Shown: piece after piece, positions 1 to 9,900 of the stretch | Layout of the letters: every line of letters begins with the position of its first letter | Position numbering within the stretch: the stretch's first letter is position 1 | Origin: Typhlomys cinereus | Lineage: Eukaryota > Chordata > Mammalia > Rodentia > Platacanthomyidae | Length of the DNA stretch: 64,000 nucleotides | Assembly: GCA_023101885.1 (NCBI GenBank) | Contig: JALPQD010000407.1 | Location: 1,763,846 to 1,827,845 of the forward strand | Direction of reading: 5' to 3' | The notes under the pieces: model-generated | Told to the model about the DNA's origin: nothing | The model's input: the letters and a program-made list of their open reading frames with translations, nothing else | The model's database searches: none | Translations under genes and position numbers: made by a program

Positions 1-520
1 TCCATGCATACACTGTCCGTGCATGCTCCACTCTCCATGCATACACTGTCCATGCATACACTGTCCATGCATACACTGTCCATGCATACACTGTCCATGC
101 ATGCTGCTCTCTCCATGCATACACTGTCCATGCATACACTCTCCATGCATGCTCCTCTCTCCATGCATACACTGTCCGTGCATGCTCCACTCTCCATGCA
201 TACACTGTCCATGCATACACTGTCCATGCATACACTCTCCATGCATACACTGTCCATGCATGCTGCTCTCTCCATGCATACACTGTCCATGCATACACTC
301 TCCATGCATACACTCTCCATGCATACACTCTCCATGCATGCTGCTCTCTCCATGCATACACTGTCCATGCATACACTCTCCATGCATACACTGTCCATGC
401 ATACACTCTCCATGCATGCTGCTCTCTCCATGCATACACTGTCCATGCATACACTCTCCATGCATGCTCCTCTCTCCATGCATACACTCTCCATGCATAC
501 ACTCTCCATGCATGCCCCAC
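1..520. repeat. 16/18-bp minisatellite (tccatgcat)
   Basis: A tandem array runs off the left edge of the window. The main unit is 16 bp, tccatgcatacactgt, mixed with 18-bp variants in which acactgt is replaced by gctgctctc or gctccactc. The longer variants recur every few units, giving a loose higher-order pattern. Open frames of 190 and 213 codons cross it on the plus strand only because the unit lacks stops. The right side passes into an LTR-like fragment, so the array may have grown inside that element. Confidence 0.95.
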
Positions 521-539
521 TCTCTGCCTGCATTGCTCT

Positions 540-712
540 TCACACATGTACTGTCCACACATGTGCTGCTTCGTGACCAGCTCCTTCAATCTCCCGCCAC
601 TCTGACTTCCCCCAATGATGGCCATACCTGGAATATGAGCCACAATCAGCCATTTCTCCCTTAACTTGTGTCTATCAGAACATGTGATCACAGCAACATG
701 AAAGGAAACTAA
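540..712 (+). mobile_element. ERVL/MaLR-like LTR 3' fragment
   Basis: The 3' part of a rodent LTR-like repeat in plus orientation. The tell-tale string is an AATAAA-less version of the usual end: tttctcccttaacttg, then a gtgatcacagcaacatg block, then ggaaactaattt. The same terminal layout is seen at 18340-18404 and 40345-40405 in this window. The 5' part is missing or replaced by the tandem array on its left. No coding capacity. Confidence 0.55.
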
Positions 713-715
713 TTT

Positions 716-733
716 GCAGCCCAGGCTGGCCTT
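716..733 (-). mobile_element. B1-like SINE, one half (split by array)
   Basis: The text gcagcccaggctggcctt matches the minus strand of the B1/7SL-derived SINE core (caggctggcctt). It stops abruptly where the 19-bp array begins, and B1-like sequence resumes at about 1159. This is one half of an element interrupted by tandem expansion. Confidence 0.5.
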
Positions 734-1158
734 GGTGGAGGCCTCCTGCCTCGGTGGAGGCCTCCTGCCTCGGTGGAGGTCTCCGCCTCGGTGGAGGTCT
801 CCTGCCTCGGTGGAGGTCTCCTGCCTCGGTGGAGGTCTCCTGCCTCGGTGGAGGCCTCCTGCCTCGGTGGAGGTCTCCTGCCTCGGTGGAGGTCTCCTGC
901 CTCGGTGGAGGTCTCCTGCCTCGGTGGAGGTCTCCTGCCTCGGTGGAGGCCTCCTGCCTCGGTGGAGGCCTCCTGCCTCGGTGGAGGTCTCCGCCTCAGT
1001 GGAGGTCTCCTGCCTCGGTGGAGGCCTCCTGCCTCGGTGGAGGTCTCCACCTCAGTGGAGGTCTCCTGCCTCGGTGGAGGTCTCCTGCCTCGGTGGAGGT
1101 CTCCTGCCTCAGTGGAGGCCTCCTGCCTCGGTGGAGGTCTCCTGCCTCAGTGGAGGTC
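734..1158. repeat. 19-bp minisatellite inside a B1-like SINE
   Basis: About 22 units of 19 bp, tggaggtctcctgcctcgg, with c/t and g/a variants (ggcctcc, cctcagt). The unit resembles the B1 minus-strand segment cctcctgcctc, which is normally present once between caggctggcctt and the gctgggattacaggtgtg segment. All frames are open on the plus strand (134-157 codons), and the predicted proteins are repeat artefacts. Confidence 0.95.
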
Positions 1159-1214
1159 TCTGCCCTCGGCCCTCTGAGCATTAGGCACAGGTGTGGTCTG
1201 CCTCCCCAGCTAAC
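1159..1214 (-). mobile_element. B1-like SINE, other half (split by array)
   Basis: After the array the sequence reads gagcattaggcacaggtgtg and then ccccagctaa. This parallels the B1 minus-strand segment gagtgctgggattacaggtgtg followed by cccagctaa. Together with 716-733 it brackets the array. Confidence 0.5.
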
Positions 1215-1549
1215 CTCTGATGCTTAAAGGTACCATGCAATCAATGAGATCAGTCACCATTGTTCTTTTCTCCCCAGAGGTGCTCCCCATCCCCAGGGAA
1301 CCCTGCTCCGAGACAGAGAACCTTCTACAGGCTGTACCGTCCTCCTGGAGTGTAAGCCAGCCTCATCCTCTTTTCTCCAACACCCAAGTCTTCTGGCTGC
1401 CTTCATGCTCCTGTTACTTCGCTGGAACATGCCACGTGAGACACTCTAAGAAAGACCAAGGCATGCGGCCCACACTATGAGCCTTCACAGCCCTGCACAT
1501 TCCCAGCGTCTTGCATTGTCCTTCCTCACCGTTACCAGCAGCTCCAGCT
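1215..1549. other. Unique DNA, no gene recognised
   Basis: Moderately GC-rich unique sequence between the split B1 and a CA microsatellite. Short open frames (86 codons at 1220-1480) lack recognisable domains. No strong regulatory motif seen. Confidence 0.4.
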
Positions 1550-1592
1550 GCACACGTGCACACGCACACACACGTGCACATGCACACACGTG

Positions 1593-1624
<32 letters not shown>

Positions 1625-1710
1625 TGTACACACACATACACATATGCACACACGCACGCACACACGCACACACGTGCACGCATGCACACACACGCATGCA
1701 CGCACGGCCA
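1550..1710. repeat. CA-rich microsatellite
   Basis: Imperfect (CA)n with interspersed cg and atgt steps, such as acacgtgcacacgcacac. It is alternating purine-pyrimidine and therefore Z-DNA prone. The many open frames across it on both strands are artefacts. Confidence 0.9.
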
Positions 1711-2879
1711 GTGTAAGCAAGCAGCCACCTCGGGAGACTCTATGGCAGGGACCTTCCGCGTCACCTCCCTTGAGGTGGGAGGAAAACAGAGCGACAGCCC
1801 AGATTCCCTTTAGGCCTTGGCGAGAGCGGCTTCCAGGTGGGCCTTCGCACATTCTGCTGCAACTTGGCTTACTCGACAAAGAGAGCGCCCAGCAGAGATT
1901 CACGTGTCGCCGCTCTCAGCCTCCAACTTCCCAGCGAAGACGGTTGCAGGCAGGGTGGGCATCTGTTTGATGATAACCCAATTTTAGGCAGAAACTCCTC
2001 TTCTCCCGGGCGCTTGACGTCTCACCACCATCTTCTACAACAAGCTCCTGTTTGGTGAAGAATTTAGCCCTGCTGTTTAAACGTCACAAATCTCTCTAGA
2101 TTTTCTCTGAGACAACCAGAGTTCTTTCAGTGTTTCCTTCTGTTCTGTAAGTTGGCTGAACGAATGCCCCAGAGCTTGGCTGAGTCCCCCAGAGCTTGGC
2201 TTTCCACGTCCTAGATTAGCATGCGTGGGCAGAGGCCTGGGGAGCAGCAGGCTCGCAGCAGAGTCACGCAGGAGCAGGACGGTCTTGTGGGATGAGCGTG
2301 CGGGGAGAGAGAGCTCCACCGCTTTCTTCCCCGGCTTCCCCAGTTGTTGCGAGGGACGCACGTGACACGCTCATTTCAGCATAAGGTATTAGAAGGCTAA
2401 TCATGAGGACCAAGGAGGCAATGGCTTGTGTGGGTCTGAATGTGGGGCAGGTCTGGGCCATTACAAATGTTCAGATTGCAGATGTTGTCAGAGCCCTGAG
2501 ACTAGATGAGACATCGAGCTAGAATGTGGCCCGAGGAGGCCCAAGGACTGTAGGAGTGAAGAGTGACGGGTCAGGCGGCACATCAGCCCTCAGGGATCAA
2601 GGAGCTGGCAGAAGAACACCAGGAGGCCCTGGGCCTCATTGCCGTGCCTGGAGGCGAGTGCAGAGCCCTGCAAGCGCGAGACGCTGAGACAGAGGAGGTG
2701 GAGGACTCTGTCCTCAGCAAGGCAGCGACGAGAGCACCCCAAAGACTCGCGAACCTGTGAGGAAGAGAGGGTAGAAAGGAAGGAAGAGCCGCAAGACAGC
2801 AAAAGGACTGTGAAGCGCCACCCTCCAGAAACAGCGGGTGCGTAGCAAACGAGCAGAGGCTACTGGCACCTACAGCAGC
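1711..2879. other. Unique DNA, no gene recognised
   Basis: Unique sequence with no clear transposon or exon. A short duplication of gcccccagagcttggct type occurs at about 2165-2205. Open frames are under 125 codons and low in complexity. The segment next to the 20-bp array becomes AG-rich on the plus strand. Confidence 0.4.
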
Positions 2880-3303
2880 CCCCGACCAGAGCCTGGAGAC
2901 CCGCCCAGAGCCTGCAGACCCCGCCCAGAACCTGGAGGCCCCGCCCAGAGCCTGCAGACACCCCCCCCTGACCAGAGCCTGCAGACCCCGCCCAGACCCT
3001 GCAGACCCCGCCCAGAGCCTGGAGGCCCCGCCCAGAGCCTGCAGACCCCGCCCAGAGCCTGCAGACCCCGCCCAGACCCTGCAGACCCCGCCCAGAGCCT
3101 GCAGACCCCGCCCAGAGCCTGGAGGCCCCGCCCAGAGCCTGCAGACCCCGCCCAGAGCCAGCAGACCCCGCCCAGAGCCTGGAGGCCCCGCCCAGAGCCT
3201 GCAGACCCCATCCACCCGCCCAGAGCCTGCACACACACCCCCACCCTCGAGCCTGCAGACCCCCCGACCACAGCCTCCAGACCCCGCCCAGAGCCTGCAG
3301 CCC
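2880..3303. repeat. 20-bp C-rich minisatellite
   Basis: About 20 units of cccagagcctgcagaccccg or its ggaggccccg variant, with one CCCCCC-bearing irregular unit near 2965. The minus strand is G-rich and potentially quadruplex-forming. Open frames of 193 (plus) and 217, 200 and 152 (minus) codons are repeat artefacts. Confidence 0.95.
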
Positions 3304-4180
3304 CTGGCCAGTGCTTAGCTGTGAGCACAGAGGAAGCCCATGGTGTCCCACCAAGTCTTGATGAACAACAGGCAACTTGGCAGAAGAGACTCTCAGCTGC
3401 GCTCCACGGGATGGTCTAGGCCGAGGCTCACACAAGAGGCCCTGGTTACAGCCAGTGACCACGAAACAAAGGGATATGAGTGTGGTAGGAAGACTTGAAG
3501 GGAGGCTGCTGGGGGAGTAACAGACGGTGGCTAGGAATGTGACCAGGATGTGGCCTCGTCAGGGAGTAAATCTCACCAGTAAATAAACGTGGAAAAAATA
3601 ATCGACCGTAACCTCTCTATGGGCTCCTGAGAGTCGGCACGCAATACTTTCACAAGTGAGTCTGAGGTGCTGACCATTCTTCTGGTAAATAAAAGGTACT
3701 TCACTGGCTTTCTCTGATATTATAACGAAATATATTTTATTTATATTACATATATTATACATAGTATATAGTATATATTTATTTAAGATAATAAAAGATT
3801 ACTCAAAAACTGGGAGAAGAAAAAGAAGGGTATATTCTCACAGTGCTGGGGGCAGACGTTTGGGAAAGGGTGGTAGAACTGGTCCCCATGGGAAGCTGGG
3901 GAGGATGCCAGACTCCGCCCCCCTCTTCGTGGAGGTGTGGATGTCTCTGAGTCCACTTTGCCCTTTTCCCAAGGGCTGGACCATACTGGATCAGGACGGC
4001 ACTTCGGTGTGATCCCCTGTAAACGGCTCATTCCAATAAAGTCACATCTGAGGCCCTGAGGTTGGGGTGTCCGCTCATCTCCTGGGATGTTGTCTCAGCT
4101 CATTTACCATCTCTGGTCCCAGCTCTGGCCTCTCCCCAGGTACCCCTTTACTCCCCCTGCAGTGGGCACTGGCTGCTGGG
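3304..4180. other. Unique DNA with an AT-rich island
   Basis: No gene recognised. Positions 3715-3800 form a markedly AT-rich island (repeated tatatt and tatta steps, aataaaag near 3790) inside otherwise mixed sequence. An AATAAA at about 4035 has no upstream exon that I can identify. Confidence 0.4.
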
Positions 4181-4185
4181 CCCTC

Positions 4186-4236
4186 AAACACACACATGCA
4201 CGCACACACGCACACGTGCACACACACGCACATGCT
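4186..4236. repeat. CA microsatellite
   Basis: Short imperfect (CA)n with cgcacac and cgtgcac interruptions. Confidence 0.85.
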
Positions 4237-5276
4237 CACCTCGCCCTGCAGCGGGTGTTGCTGGCTCCTGCCCCCCCCCACTTCCCCATCCCAGCGGCAG
4301 GCGCTGACCACTGCCCTTTGTGCTTCCTGAAGCTGGCAGTTATTTTCCAAACCCCTGCTGGGGCCAATGGCACTTTCATTAAAGGTCACATCACCTGGTC
4401 AGTGTGCGGAGGGAAAACTTGCTACCAAGACATGCGGCCTAAAATAATTAGAGTTGAACGAAATAACACAGAAGAGCGTGAACAATCTCACCGGCCTCTG
4501 GAAGGATTCTTCGCACAGGGCGTTCCGTGTGCATTTCCTGTGTTCTGGACCCTGGAAGAAAACAGTCCTATAAACTGCGTCCGATGCATGGGACTTACCG
4601 ATGGGGAAGATCTGCGGGAGAGGACGGCGCCTGCTCTGAGCGGGGCGGGGGAGGGGCGCTGCAAGCAACCGGACGTCTGAGGGCTGTGCTGCTGGCATTG
4701 CTCCCGCCCTTGGCTGTTTTGAATTGACTGTCCAGCCTGAGTTCTAGAAACGGTCTCCTGCAGCCCAGCACGTCCCAGGGGAGGCTCAGGGGCTGCTGTG
4801 TGCCGCAGGTGCTGGGCTCTGCTGCAGCCCGGGTCGGGGGTCTCCAGGTACAGCTGGGACCCTCCCCGCGTGAGGCGCTGTGTGCCACGCTTCCCACTCA
4901 CCCTCTTCCCTTCACAGACCTTCCTCTCAGCTCCAGGCCTTTCTTGGGGTGCTCCTAGGCGCTTCTGTCAGGAGCCACCGGATGCTGAGCGTTCACCCTC
5001 CTGCCCAGAGCACACTCGGGCCCACGTGGCGCCAGACTGTGCTAGAGCCCTAAATCCTGGCATGAGTGAGAATAGCCGTGTCCTGGCGATTCTCAAAGCC
5101 TCCTGCCTGCGCTACACAAAGGGGCGTGTGACCAGCGCATGGGATCTTCTTGCCTGGATGCCAGACCATGGACAAGGCTGGACGGCGGACTGGACAGTGG
5201 GCCGTGGGACGAGGACAGCCCCGTTATTCTCACTAGCACCGGAGGCAGGTGAAGCCCAACTTTGAGGAAGGCTAAG
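4237..5276. other. Unique DNA; possible conserved element 4340-4530
   Basis: No gene recognised. Around 4340-4530 the base composition changes to an AT-richer stretch with ttattttccaaa, a cattaaaggtcacatcacc segment (AGGTCA half-site) and aaaataattagagttgaacg. This is the look of a conserved noncoding element rather than of an exon. The remainder is GC-rich with chance open frames. Confidence 0.35.
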
Positions 5277-5478
5277 GACATTGGAGAATGCAGCACCCAG
5301 GACATTGGAGAATGCAGCACCCAGGACATTGGAGAATGCAGCGCCCAGGACATTGGAGAATGCAGCGCACAGGACATTGGAGAATGCAGCGCACCCCCCC
5401 AGTGCCCAGGACATTGGAGAATGCAGCGTCCAGGACATTGGAGAATGCAGCGCCCAGGACATTGGAGAATGCAGCGCC
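5277..5478. repeat. 24-bp minisatellite
   Basis: About eight units built on gcagcgcccaggacattgga, with one irregular unit carrying accccccc near 5395. 24 is a multiple of three, so each frame encodes a fixed 8-residue repeat. There is no start context or splice evidence for expression. Confidence 0.95.
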
Positions 5479-5543
5479 TCCCCCAGTGCCTCCGCCCCCC
5501 CCAGTGCCTCCGCCCCCCCCAGTGCCTCCGCCCCCCCCCCCAG
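5479..5543. repeat. 18-bp C-rich short array
   Basis: Roughly four copies of tgcctccgccccccccag directly following the 24-bp array. C8 runs make it slippage-prone. Confidence 0.85.
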
Positions 5544-6095
5544 CGGCCTGACCCTTCCTGAGTGAATCCTCGGCCTCGTCCACAGAGTGAGTCTCGGGGC
5601 CCGGAGCTGCCGCCCTTGATGTCTTCCTGCCCTTTGGGCACAAGCATGCTCCTGCGCTTCATCTCTGCTGTGCAGAGCGGCCAACAGGCCTGTGACAGCA
5701 CAACTTAGAATGGGGCTGACCGTGGGTGGCATCCAGCAGAGGCAGCTACACGCTGGCCAGCGTGCCAGCCACAGCGCCCCCAGCATGGCAGAGCAGCATT
5801 GCCATGGGTGTTGACACGGAGCTGGGCTCTGTCAGCTGGCAGGACCCGTTATGTCACCTCTGAGGAGTCTCTGGGGATCTCGGTGATGCAAGGTGACGGG
5901 CGAGCCACCTGTCGGGGAAAGGACAAAAGACGAGATGCCCAATAAACAGCAAAATTAAATCACGCTACAACACACAGCAGCTCCGTCAGCGCGGGTGACG
6001 CCTATGGAACACCTTCCAGAAGCTTCCAGATGAGCTCATCTTTAGAAAACCTGGAGCGCTGGTCCTCTTTGTGCGTGAAGCACGTGCTCACCGGG
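5544..6095. other. Unique DNA, no gene recognised
   Basis: Mixed composition, no repeat family identified, no exon-like signal. AATAAA at about 5941 is isolated. Confidence 0.4.
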
Positions 6096-6220
6096 CTGCT
6101 GCACTAACGCGCTGCCCCGCCGTCCTCCGCAGCCGCTGCATTAACACGCTGCCCCGCCGTCCTCCGCAGCCGCTGCACTAACGCGCTGCCCCGCCGTCCT
6201 CCGTCCTCCGCAGCCGCTGC
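6096..6220. repeat. 37-bp CpG-rich repeat, about 3 copies
   Basis: Three copies of a 37-bp unit that includes gctgccccgccgtcctccgc. The third copy has a local duplication of cgtcctc. Each unit carries four or more CpGs, unusually many for rodent intergenic DNA. Confidence 0.9.
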
Positions 6221-6456
6221 ACACGCACCATTGACAGGCAGCTGTTTGAAAGATGGATGTGATTGATGCATAAATGTGCAAGCGCACACAAGTACATTTG
6301 TGTATAGGAGTCATAAATTCTCACATGCTTTCACAGTATTTTCCACTTTGCTTTTCTTATTTAACATCGCTGCATGCGGGATTCTTTTTGTTTGTTTGCT
6401 GTGCTGGGGCCAAGCGTGGGACTGGCACAGCTAAGACCGTGTTCTGTTTTGTTAAA

Positions 6457-6457
<1 letters not shown>

Positions 6458-6498
<41 letters not shown>
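6458..6498. repeat. (TG)n/(GA)n microsatellite at a SINE tail
   Basis: gtgtgtgtgtg passes directly into (ga)n and then into cacgtgtgcatg. It sits where the CA-rich 3' tail of the neighbouring minus-strand SINE is expected. Confidence 0.85.
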
Positions 6499-6501
<3 letters not shown>

Positions 6502-6707
6502 GTGTGCATGTTCTTGTGGCGTGCACACGTTTGAGGGTGCACATGTGCATGAATGCAGAGGCCAGAGGTCCACTTGGGCATCGCTCTTTGGGCACGGTTT
6601 GCCTTGTTTGTTTGAGGGTCACTTACTAGGCTAGGCTGGCTGGTCAGTGAACCCCAAGGACCCACCTGGCTTTGCCTGTCTGTGGTGGGGTTACAAACAC
6701 TTGCCAT
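6499..6707 (-). mobile_element. B4-like SINE, 3' portion
   Basis: Read on the minus strand, this carries the dimeric rodent SINE layout. On the plus strand it reads gaggccagaggtccacttgg, then aggctaggctggctggtc, then a cctgtctgtggtggggttac block. The same landmarks recur at 28200-28470, 59880-60095 and 62034-62255 in this window. The element is cut at 6707 by an L1 insertion and resumes at 7298. Confidence 0.65.
6695..6707. repeat. Target-site duplication, left copy
   Basis: aaacacttgccat, repeated exactly at 7285-7297 on the other side of the L1 fragment. A 13-bp perfect duplication next to a poly(A) end is the signature of L1-type target-primed insertion. Confidence 0.9.
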
Positions 6708-7284
6708 TAAACCGAAAATAAAATCAACAAACCATAATTCAGAACATCAGAGACTCTATATCAACCACCTGGAACTAGGCCAGCCTAATCTCTCCCCATC
6801 CTGAAGCTCAGGGAAATTTGCGGAAGAGGGGGCGGTAAGATTGTAAGAGCACAAGGATGGGAGGAGCAATGATATGCAAGATACTCCACACAAGTTAGGG
6901 CCAAAGCAATCATAACAGAACTTTGCATGACCTGCACTATGTCCAACACATTATTGACCCCACAAAGTCTAGCATGGACTAAAGGCACTAGGATCCTTGG
7001 AGGCTAGGGACTGACAGTCACAGTAGTGTTCCTAAGCTTAAGGGGAACACAGGAAAGGATTTTGGGAAATGCCCCTGGGTCCTTGCACCTCATGGGAGAG
7101 AAGGACCCAGAGGAGAATTTGGCATGCACATTAAAGGATGCTTCGGGGATTGGGAGGGGAGGCACTGGGGGTAGAGAGGGAGGGGGGAGGGGAGGGGGCA
7201 CAGGGGGTCCGGCGGGGGTGGAGGGAGGGAGCAGACCGGTGTACCTGTTAAGTTTGTATGAGCAGAAATAATAATAATTAAAAA
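6708..7284 (+). mobile_element. 5'-truncated L1 3' end, nested in a SINE
   Basis: A 577-bp L1 tail. It contains the rodent L1 3' landmark gggaaatttgcggaagaggg followed by gattgtaagagc, a G-rich stretch at about 7153-7230 (many runs of three or more G, as in L1 3' UTRs), and an A-rich end aataataataattaaaaaaa. It is flanked by a perfect 13-bp duplication and splits an older B4-like SINE. No ORF2 sequence is retained. Confidence 0.8.
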
Positions 7285-7297
7285 AAACACTTGCCAT
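7285..7297. repeat. Target-site duplication, right copy
   Basis: aaacacttgccat, identical to 6695-6707; see the L1 entry between them. Confidence 0.9.
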
Positions 7298-7385
7298 ATA
7301 CCCAGTTGCTTTGAAATGTGGGGTCCGGGGACTGAGGTCAGGTCCCAGGCAGGCACCTTCGCAGCCTGAGCCCCTCCAGCGCAGA
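7298..7385 (-). mobile_element. B4-like SINE, tRNA-like 5' portion
   Basis: Continuation of the SINE cut at 6707. It reads acccagttgctttgaaatg, then gggactgaggtcaggtccc, then a cctgagcccctcc end, matching the minus-strand tRNA-related head of the family. The two halves join in the expected order once the L1 is ignored. Confidence 0.6.
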
Positions 7386-9019
7386 CCAAGCTTCTCTACT
7401 GGAGTCGGGTCTTCGTCTTGTGAGGAAAGCACTTCGCAGTCTGAGCCGTGTCCCCCACCCCCACCCCCACCCCCCGCACAACCAGCAGCTCTTGGCTGGG
7501 ATGCCCCTGCTCGGCTGCCAGTTCAGATACGTGGCCAGTAGGCTGCAGAAGTGTGACTTCCGAGGTCCTTTCCACACAGGACCACTCCCCACACGACCGC
7601 CAGCCCACATGCCCAGCACCCACCCGAGCTGCTCCCCACACCACCGGCTGGCCTGCCGTGAGGCCAAACGCGCGTGCATTTGACGGGTGAAACTGGCATA
7701 TCCAGTTTTGCTTTTCAATGTGGGCTTTGCCCGTGAAGCCAGGCACTGGGTTTGGCATGCTTTTTGTTGTTTTGTTTTGACCAACACGCGTGACTTGGTC
7801 ACTGCCCCCCCCCCGGCCTCCCTGACGGGCACTGGTTCTGAGGTTTGCCTCTGCTCGGACCATCCACACGCCTTCTGTTTGCTTTCATGTTTCTCTTGCA
7901 CATTTCTACAAAAATAATTGGCAATTAATGTCCCATCCTCAGACGCTTTCATAACGGGGACAATTAGAGGAAATGGTCCGGCTGCTTTCCCAGGCGTCGC
8001 ACCTCGCACTTTGCAGGGACTTTTAAAAGGTCACGGCTGCCTCAAAGTCAGACCTCAATCTGGACTAGCTGCCACCAGGAGCCACAAGGCTTGGGCTCGT
8101 TCTCCCGTCTGAAATGAGCGAGTTGTGACTTCTTAAAATGTCACCTCGTGCATTCCCATCCACAAGCCAAGGCATCCATCACCCCGCAGACGGCCACTTA
8201 ACCGCGCCGCCCGCCATAGACCTTGAACTCAGCCCACAGTCTGGGAACAAGGATACATTTCAGATCCCTTGTTTGGTCCTCCCTGGACTCCACTCACTCA
8301 ATTCTTTTCATATCTAGAAGTGTGAGGTTAAACATTTAAAAAGCATTAACAGTATTTGTAAAAGTGAAATCTACAGTTTTCATTCACTTCTGACAGTTTC
8401 ATAGACGCCTAGCAGAGACCTGCTGTCACACAACAGCTGCATCTCCACTCCCACAAGCAGACCACCTGCCAGGGGTCTGCCCGGACCTGCCACCTGGCCG
8501 CAGTGCCCAGCACTGGGCTGGTGGCTGGACAGGGCTTCAGTCTCTAAGCCCTAGGTACCCCAGGGGTCTCCACACCTGGCACCCCCCTTCCGCTGGGACA
8601 AAGCCACTGAGTCCCTTCTTCAGGGAGGAAGTGGTGCCTGCCTGCCTGCCAGCCTGCCCGCGGCAGTACCGACCCACTCCGACCAGGGGTGAACCAGCAG
8701 GTCCTGGAAAAGCAGCTCCCTCGTCCCTCGGTCTGTCCAACAGAGCAGGCAATGCCAGAGCTCCACCAGAGACACAGCCAAGGCTCACTACGGGTGACAG
8801 ACAAAACTGACAGGTCTGCTGTGTGCCCCGCCCGTGGATGCCATGGATTCGAGGGACACTCCCTTTCCGGGTGACTCGGAGAAAAGGGGGGCTGCAGGAT
8901 AGAATCTCACACTCCCGGGCCTACAGGGAAGGGCTGAGAAGGGGCGGCAGGAGCGGCAGGTGGCCAGGTGGTAAAGGTGGCTGTGGAGCTTAGCAGAGGG
9001 TCCTGACGACAAACTGCGG
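7386..9019. other. Unique DNA; possible conserved element 7905-8060
   Basis: No gene recognised. The piece at 7390-7440 again ends in cacttcgcagtctgagcc, like the SINE head just before it, so it may be a second degraded SINE head. C-rich tracts lie at 7446-7476 and 7806-7815. At 7905-8060 there are homeodomain-like aattggcaattaatg and gacaattagagg sites in an otherwise GC-rich context. A second AT-rich patch is at 8280-8405. Confidence 0.35.
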
Positions 9020-9900
9020 GGGGATCAGGAGCCCGGCCGCTGCCTGGCGTGGAAACAGGCTTGTCACTCTGCCAGTGGGGACGGGCCCTGCACGGCCGCC
9101 TGCGCCGGCAGCGGCCCCGACCCTCACACCCCGGGCGGGAGGTGCCTCTGTGATTTGACACATTGAAAACAAGTTCAAGCGGGCTCCTGTCCAGCCAGTT
9201 GGAACCTGACAGGCCTTCGTCCCTAGCTGAGTGACGTCTCCCAACCCCCACCCCCGAAGCCTCCCACAAGAAATGGACGGAGGCGGCGGGGGTCGCTGCT
9301 CCAATGCTGCCGGCTCAGGAGGGGCCTCCTGCTGCAGACACTGGCTCCAGAAGCGCCTGGCGCCAATCGGGGTCCAAGCCGTGCACAGACCCTCTGCGGC
9401 CCCGTCCTGCTCTGTTCGAGCCCTGCCTGGACCCGCCCGGTCCTGCCCAGTCCCGACTCCTGTCGACCCCAGAACAGCTGCTCGCCGCCCAGAACGTTCT
9501 GCAGCAGGCCTGGGACCACTGCGCGCACGGTAGCCGGCGAGTCCTCGGGAGGCCAGCAGAGGGCGCGCTGCTGGGTCCTTTGCGGCGCCAGGACCGAGAC
9601 CCCACTGGACCCCACGGATCCCGCGGACCCCACGGATCCGGCGGACCCACCGCACAGAGGGAATCGCAGCGCCTGCACCCGCTGGACCGGGGTGCTGGAA
9701 GCCACGGGCGCGGCGGTGGCGGCAGCTGCGTCGCGGGCAGCCGCCGATGTGCAAGTCAAATGCGTTTGTGCCACCTGTTGGCTCGGGACCCGCACTGCAC
9801 GTGCGGGAGGTGGGCGCTCAGGGCTGCGCCGGCGGGTCCCTTCTCCACTCACCTGCAGGGCAGGTGCCAGAGAGCGAAGGTGACCACCGGGCTGCACGCT
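9020..9900. promoter_or_regulatory. CpG island, candidate TATA-less promoter
   Basis: CpG density is high here relative to all neighbouring unique DNA. Visible motifs are GGGCGG at 9133-9138, a CRE-like TGACGTCT at 9232-9239, CCAAT at 9363-9367, GCACGTGC near 9797, and a strong CTCF-type site at 9553-9566. A short ggaccccacggatcc repeat lies at about 9600-9650. No TATA box is evident. Open frames of 254-260 codons on both strands are expected from the base composition and have no recognised domains. It could drive a noncoding or unrecognised transcript. Confidence 0.5.
9553..9566 (+). promoter_or_regulatory. CTCF-type binding motif
   Basis: CCAGCAGAGGGCGC fits the published CTCF core CCASYAGRKGGCRS at every position, and it sits in a CpG island. 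Methylation-sensitive insulator or boundary function is inferred from the motif, not shown. Confidence 0.65.

Noticed and set aside
1550..1710. His/Thr-rich small proteins over CA repeats (also 4186, 20177, 29160, 61765)
   Set aside because: CA/TG dinucleotide tracts are stop-free in several frames by composition; no coding evidence.
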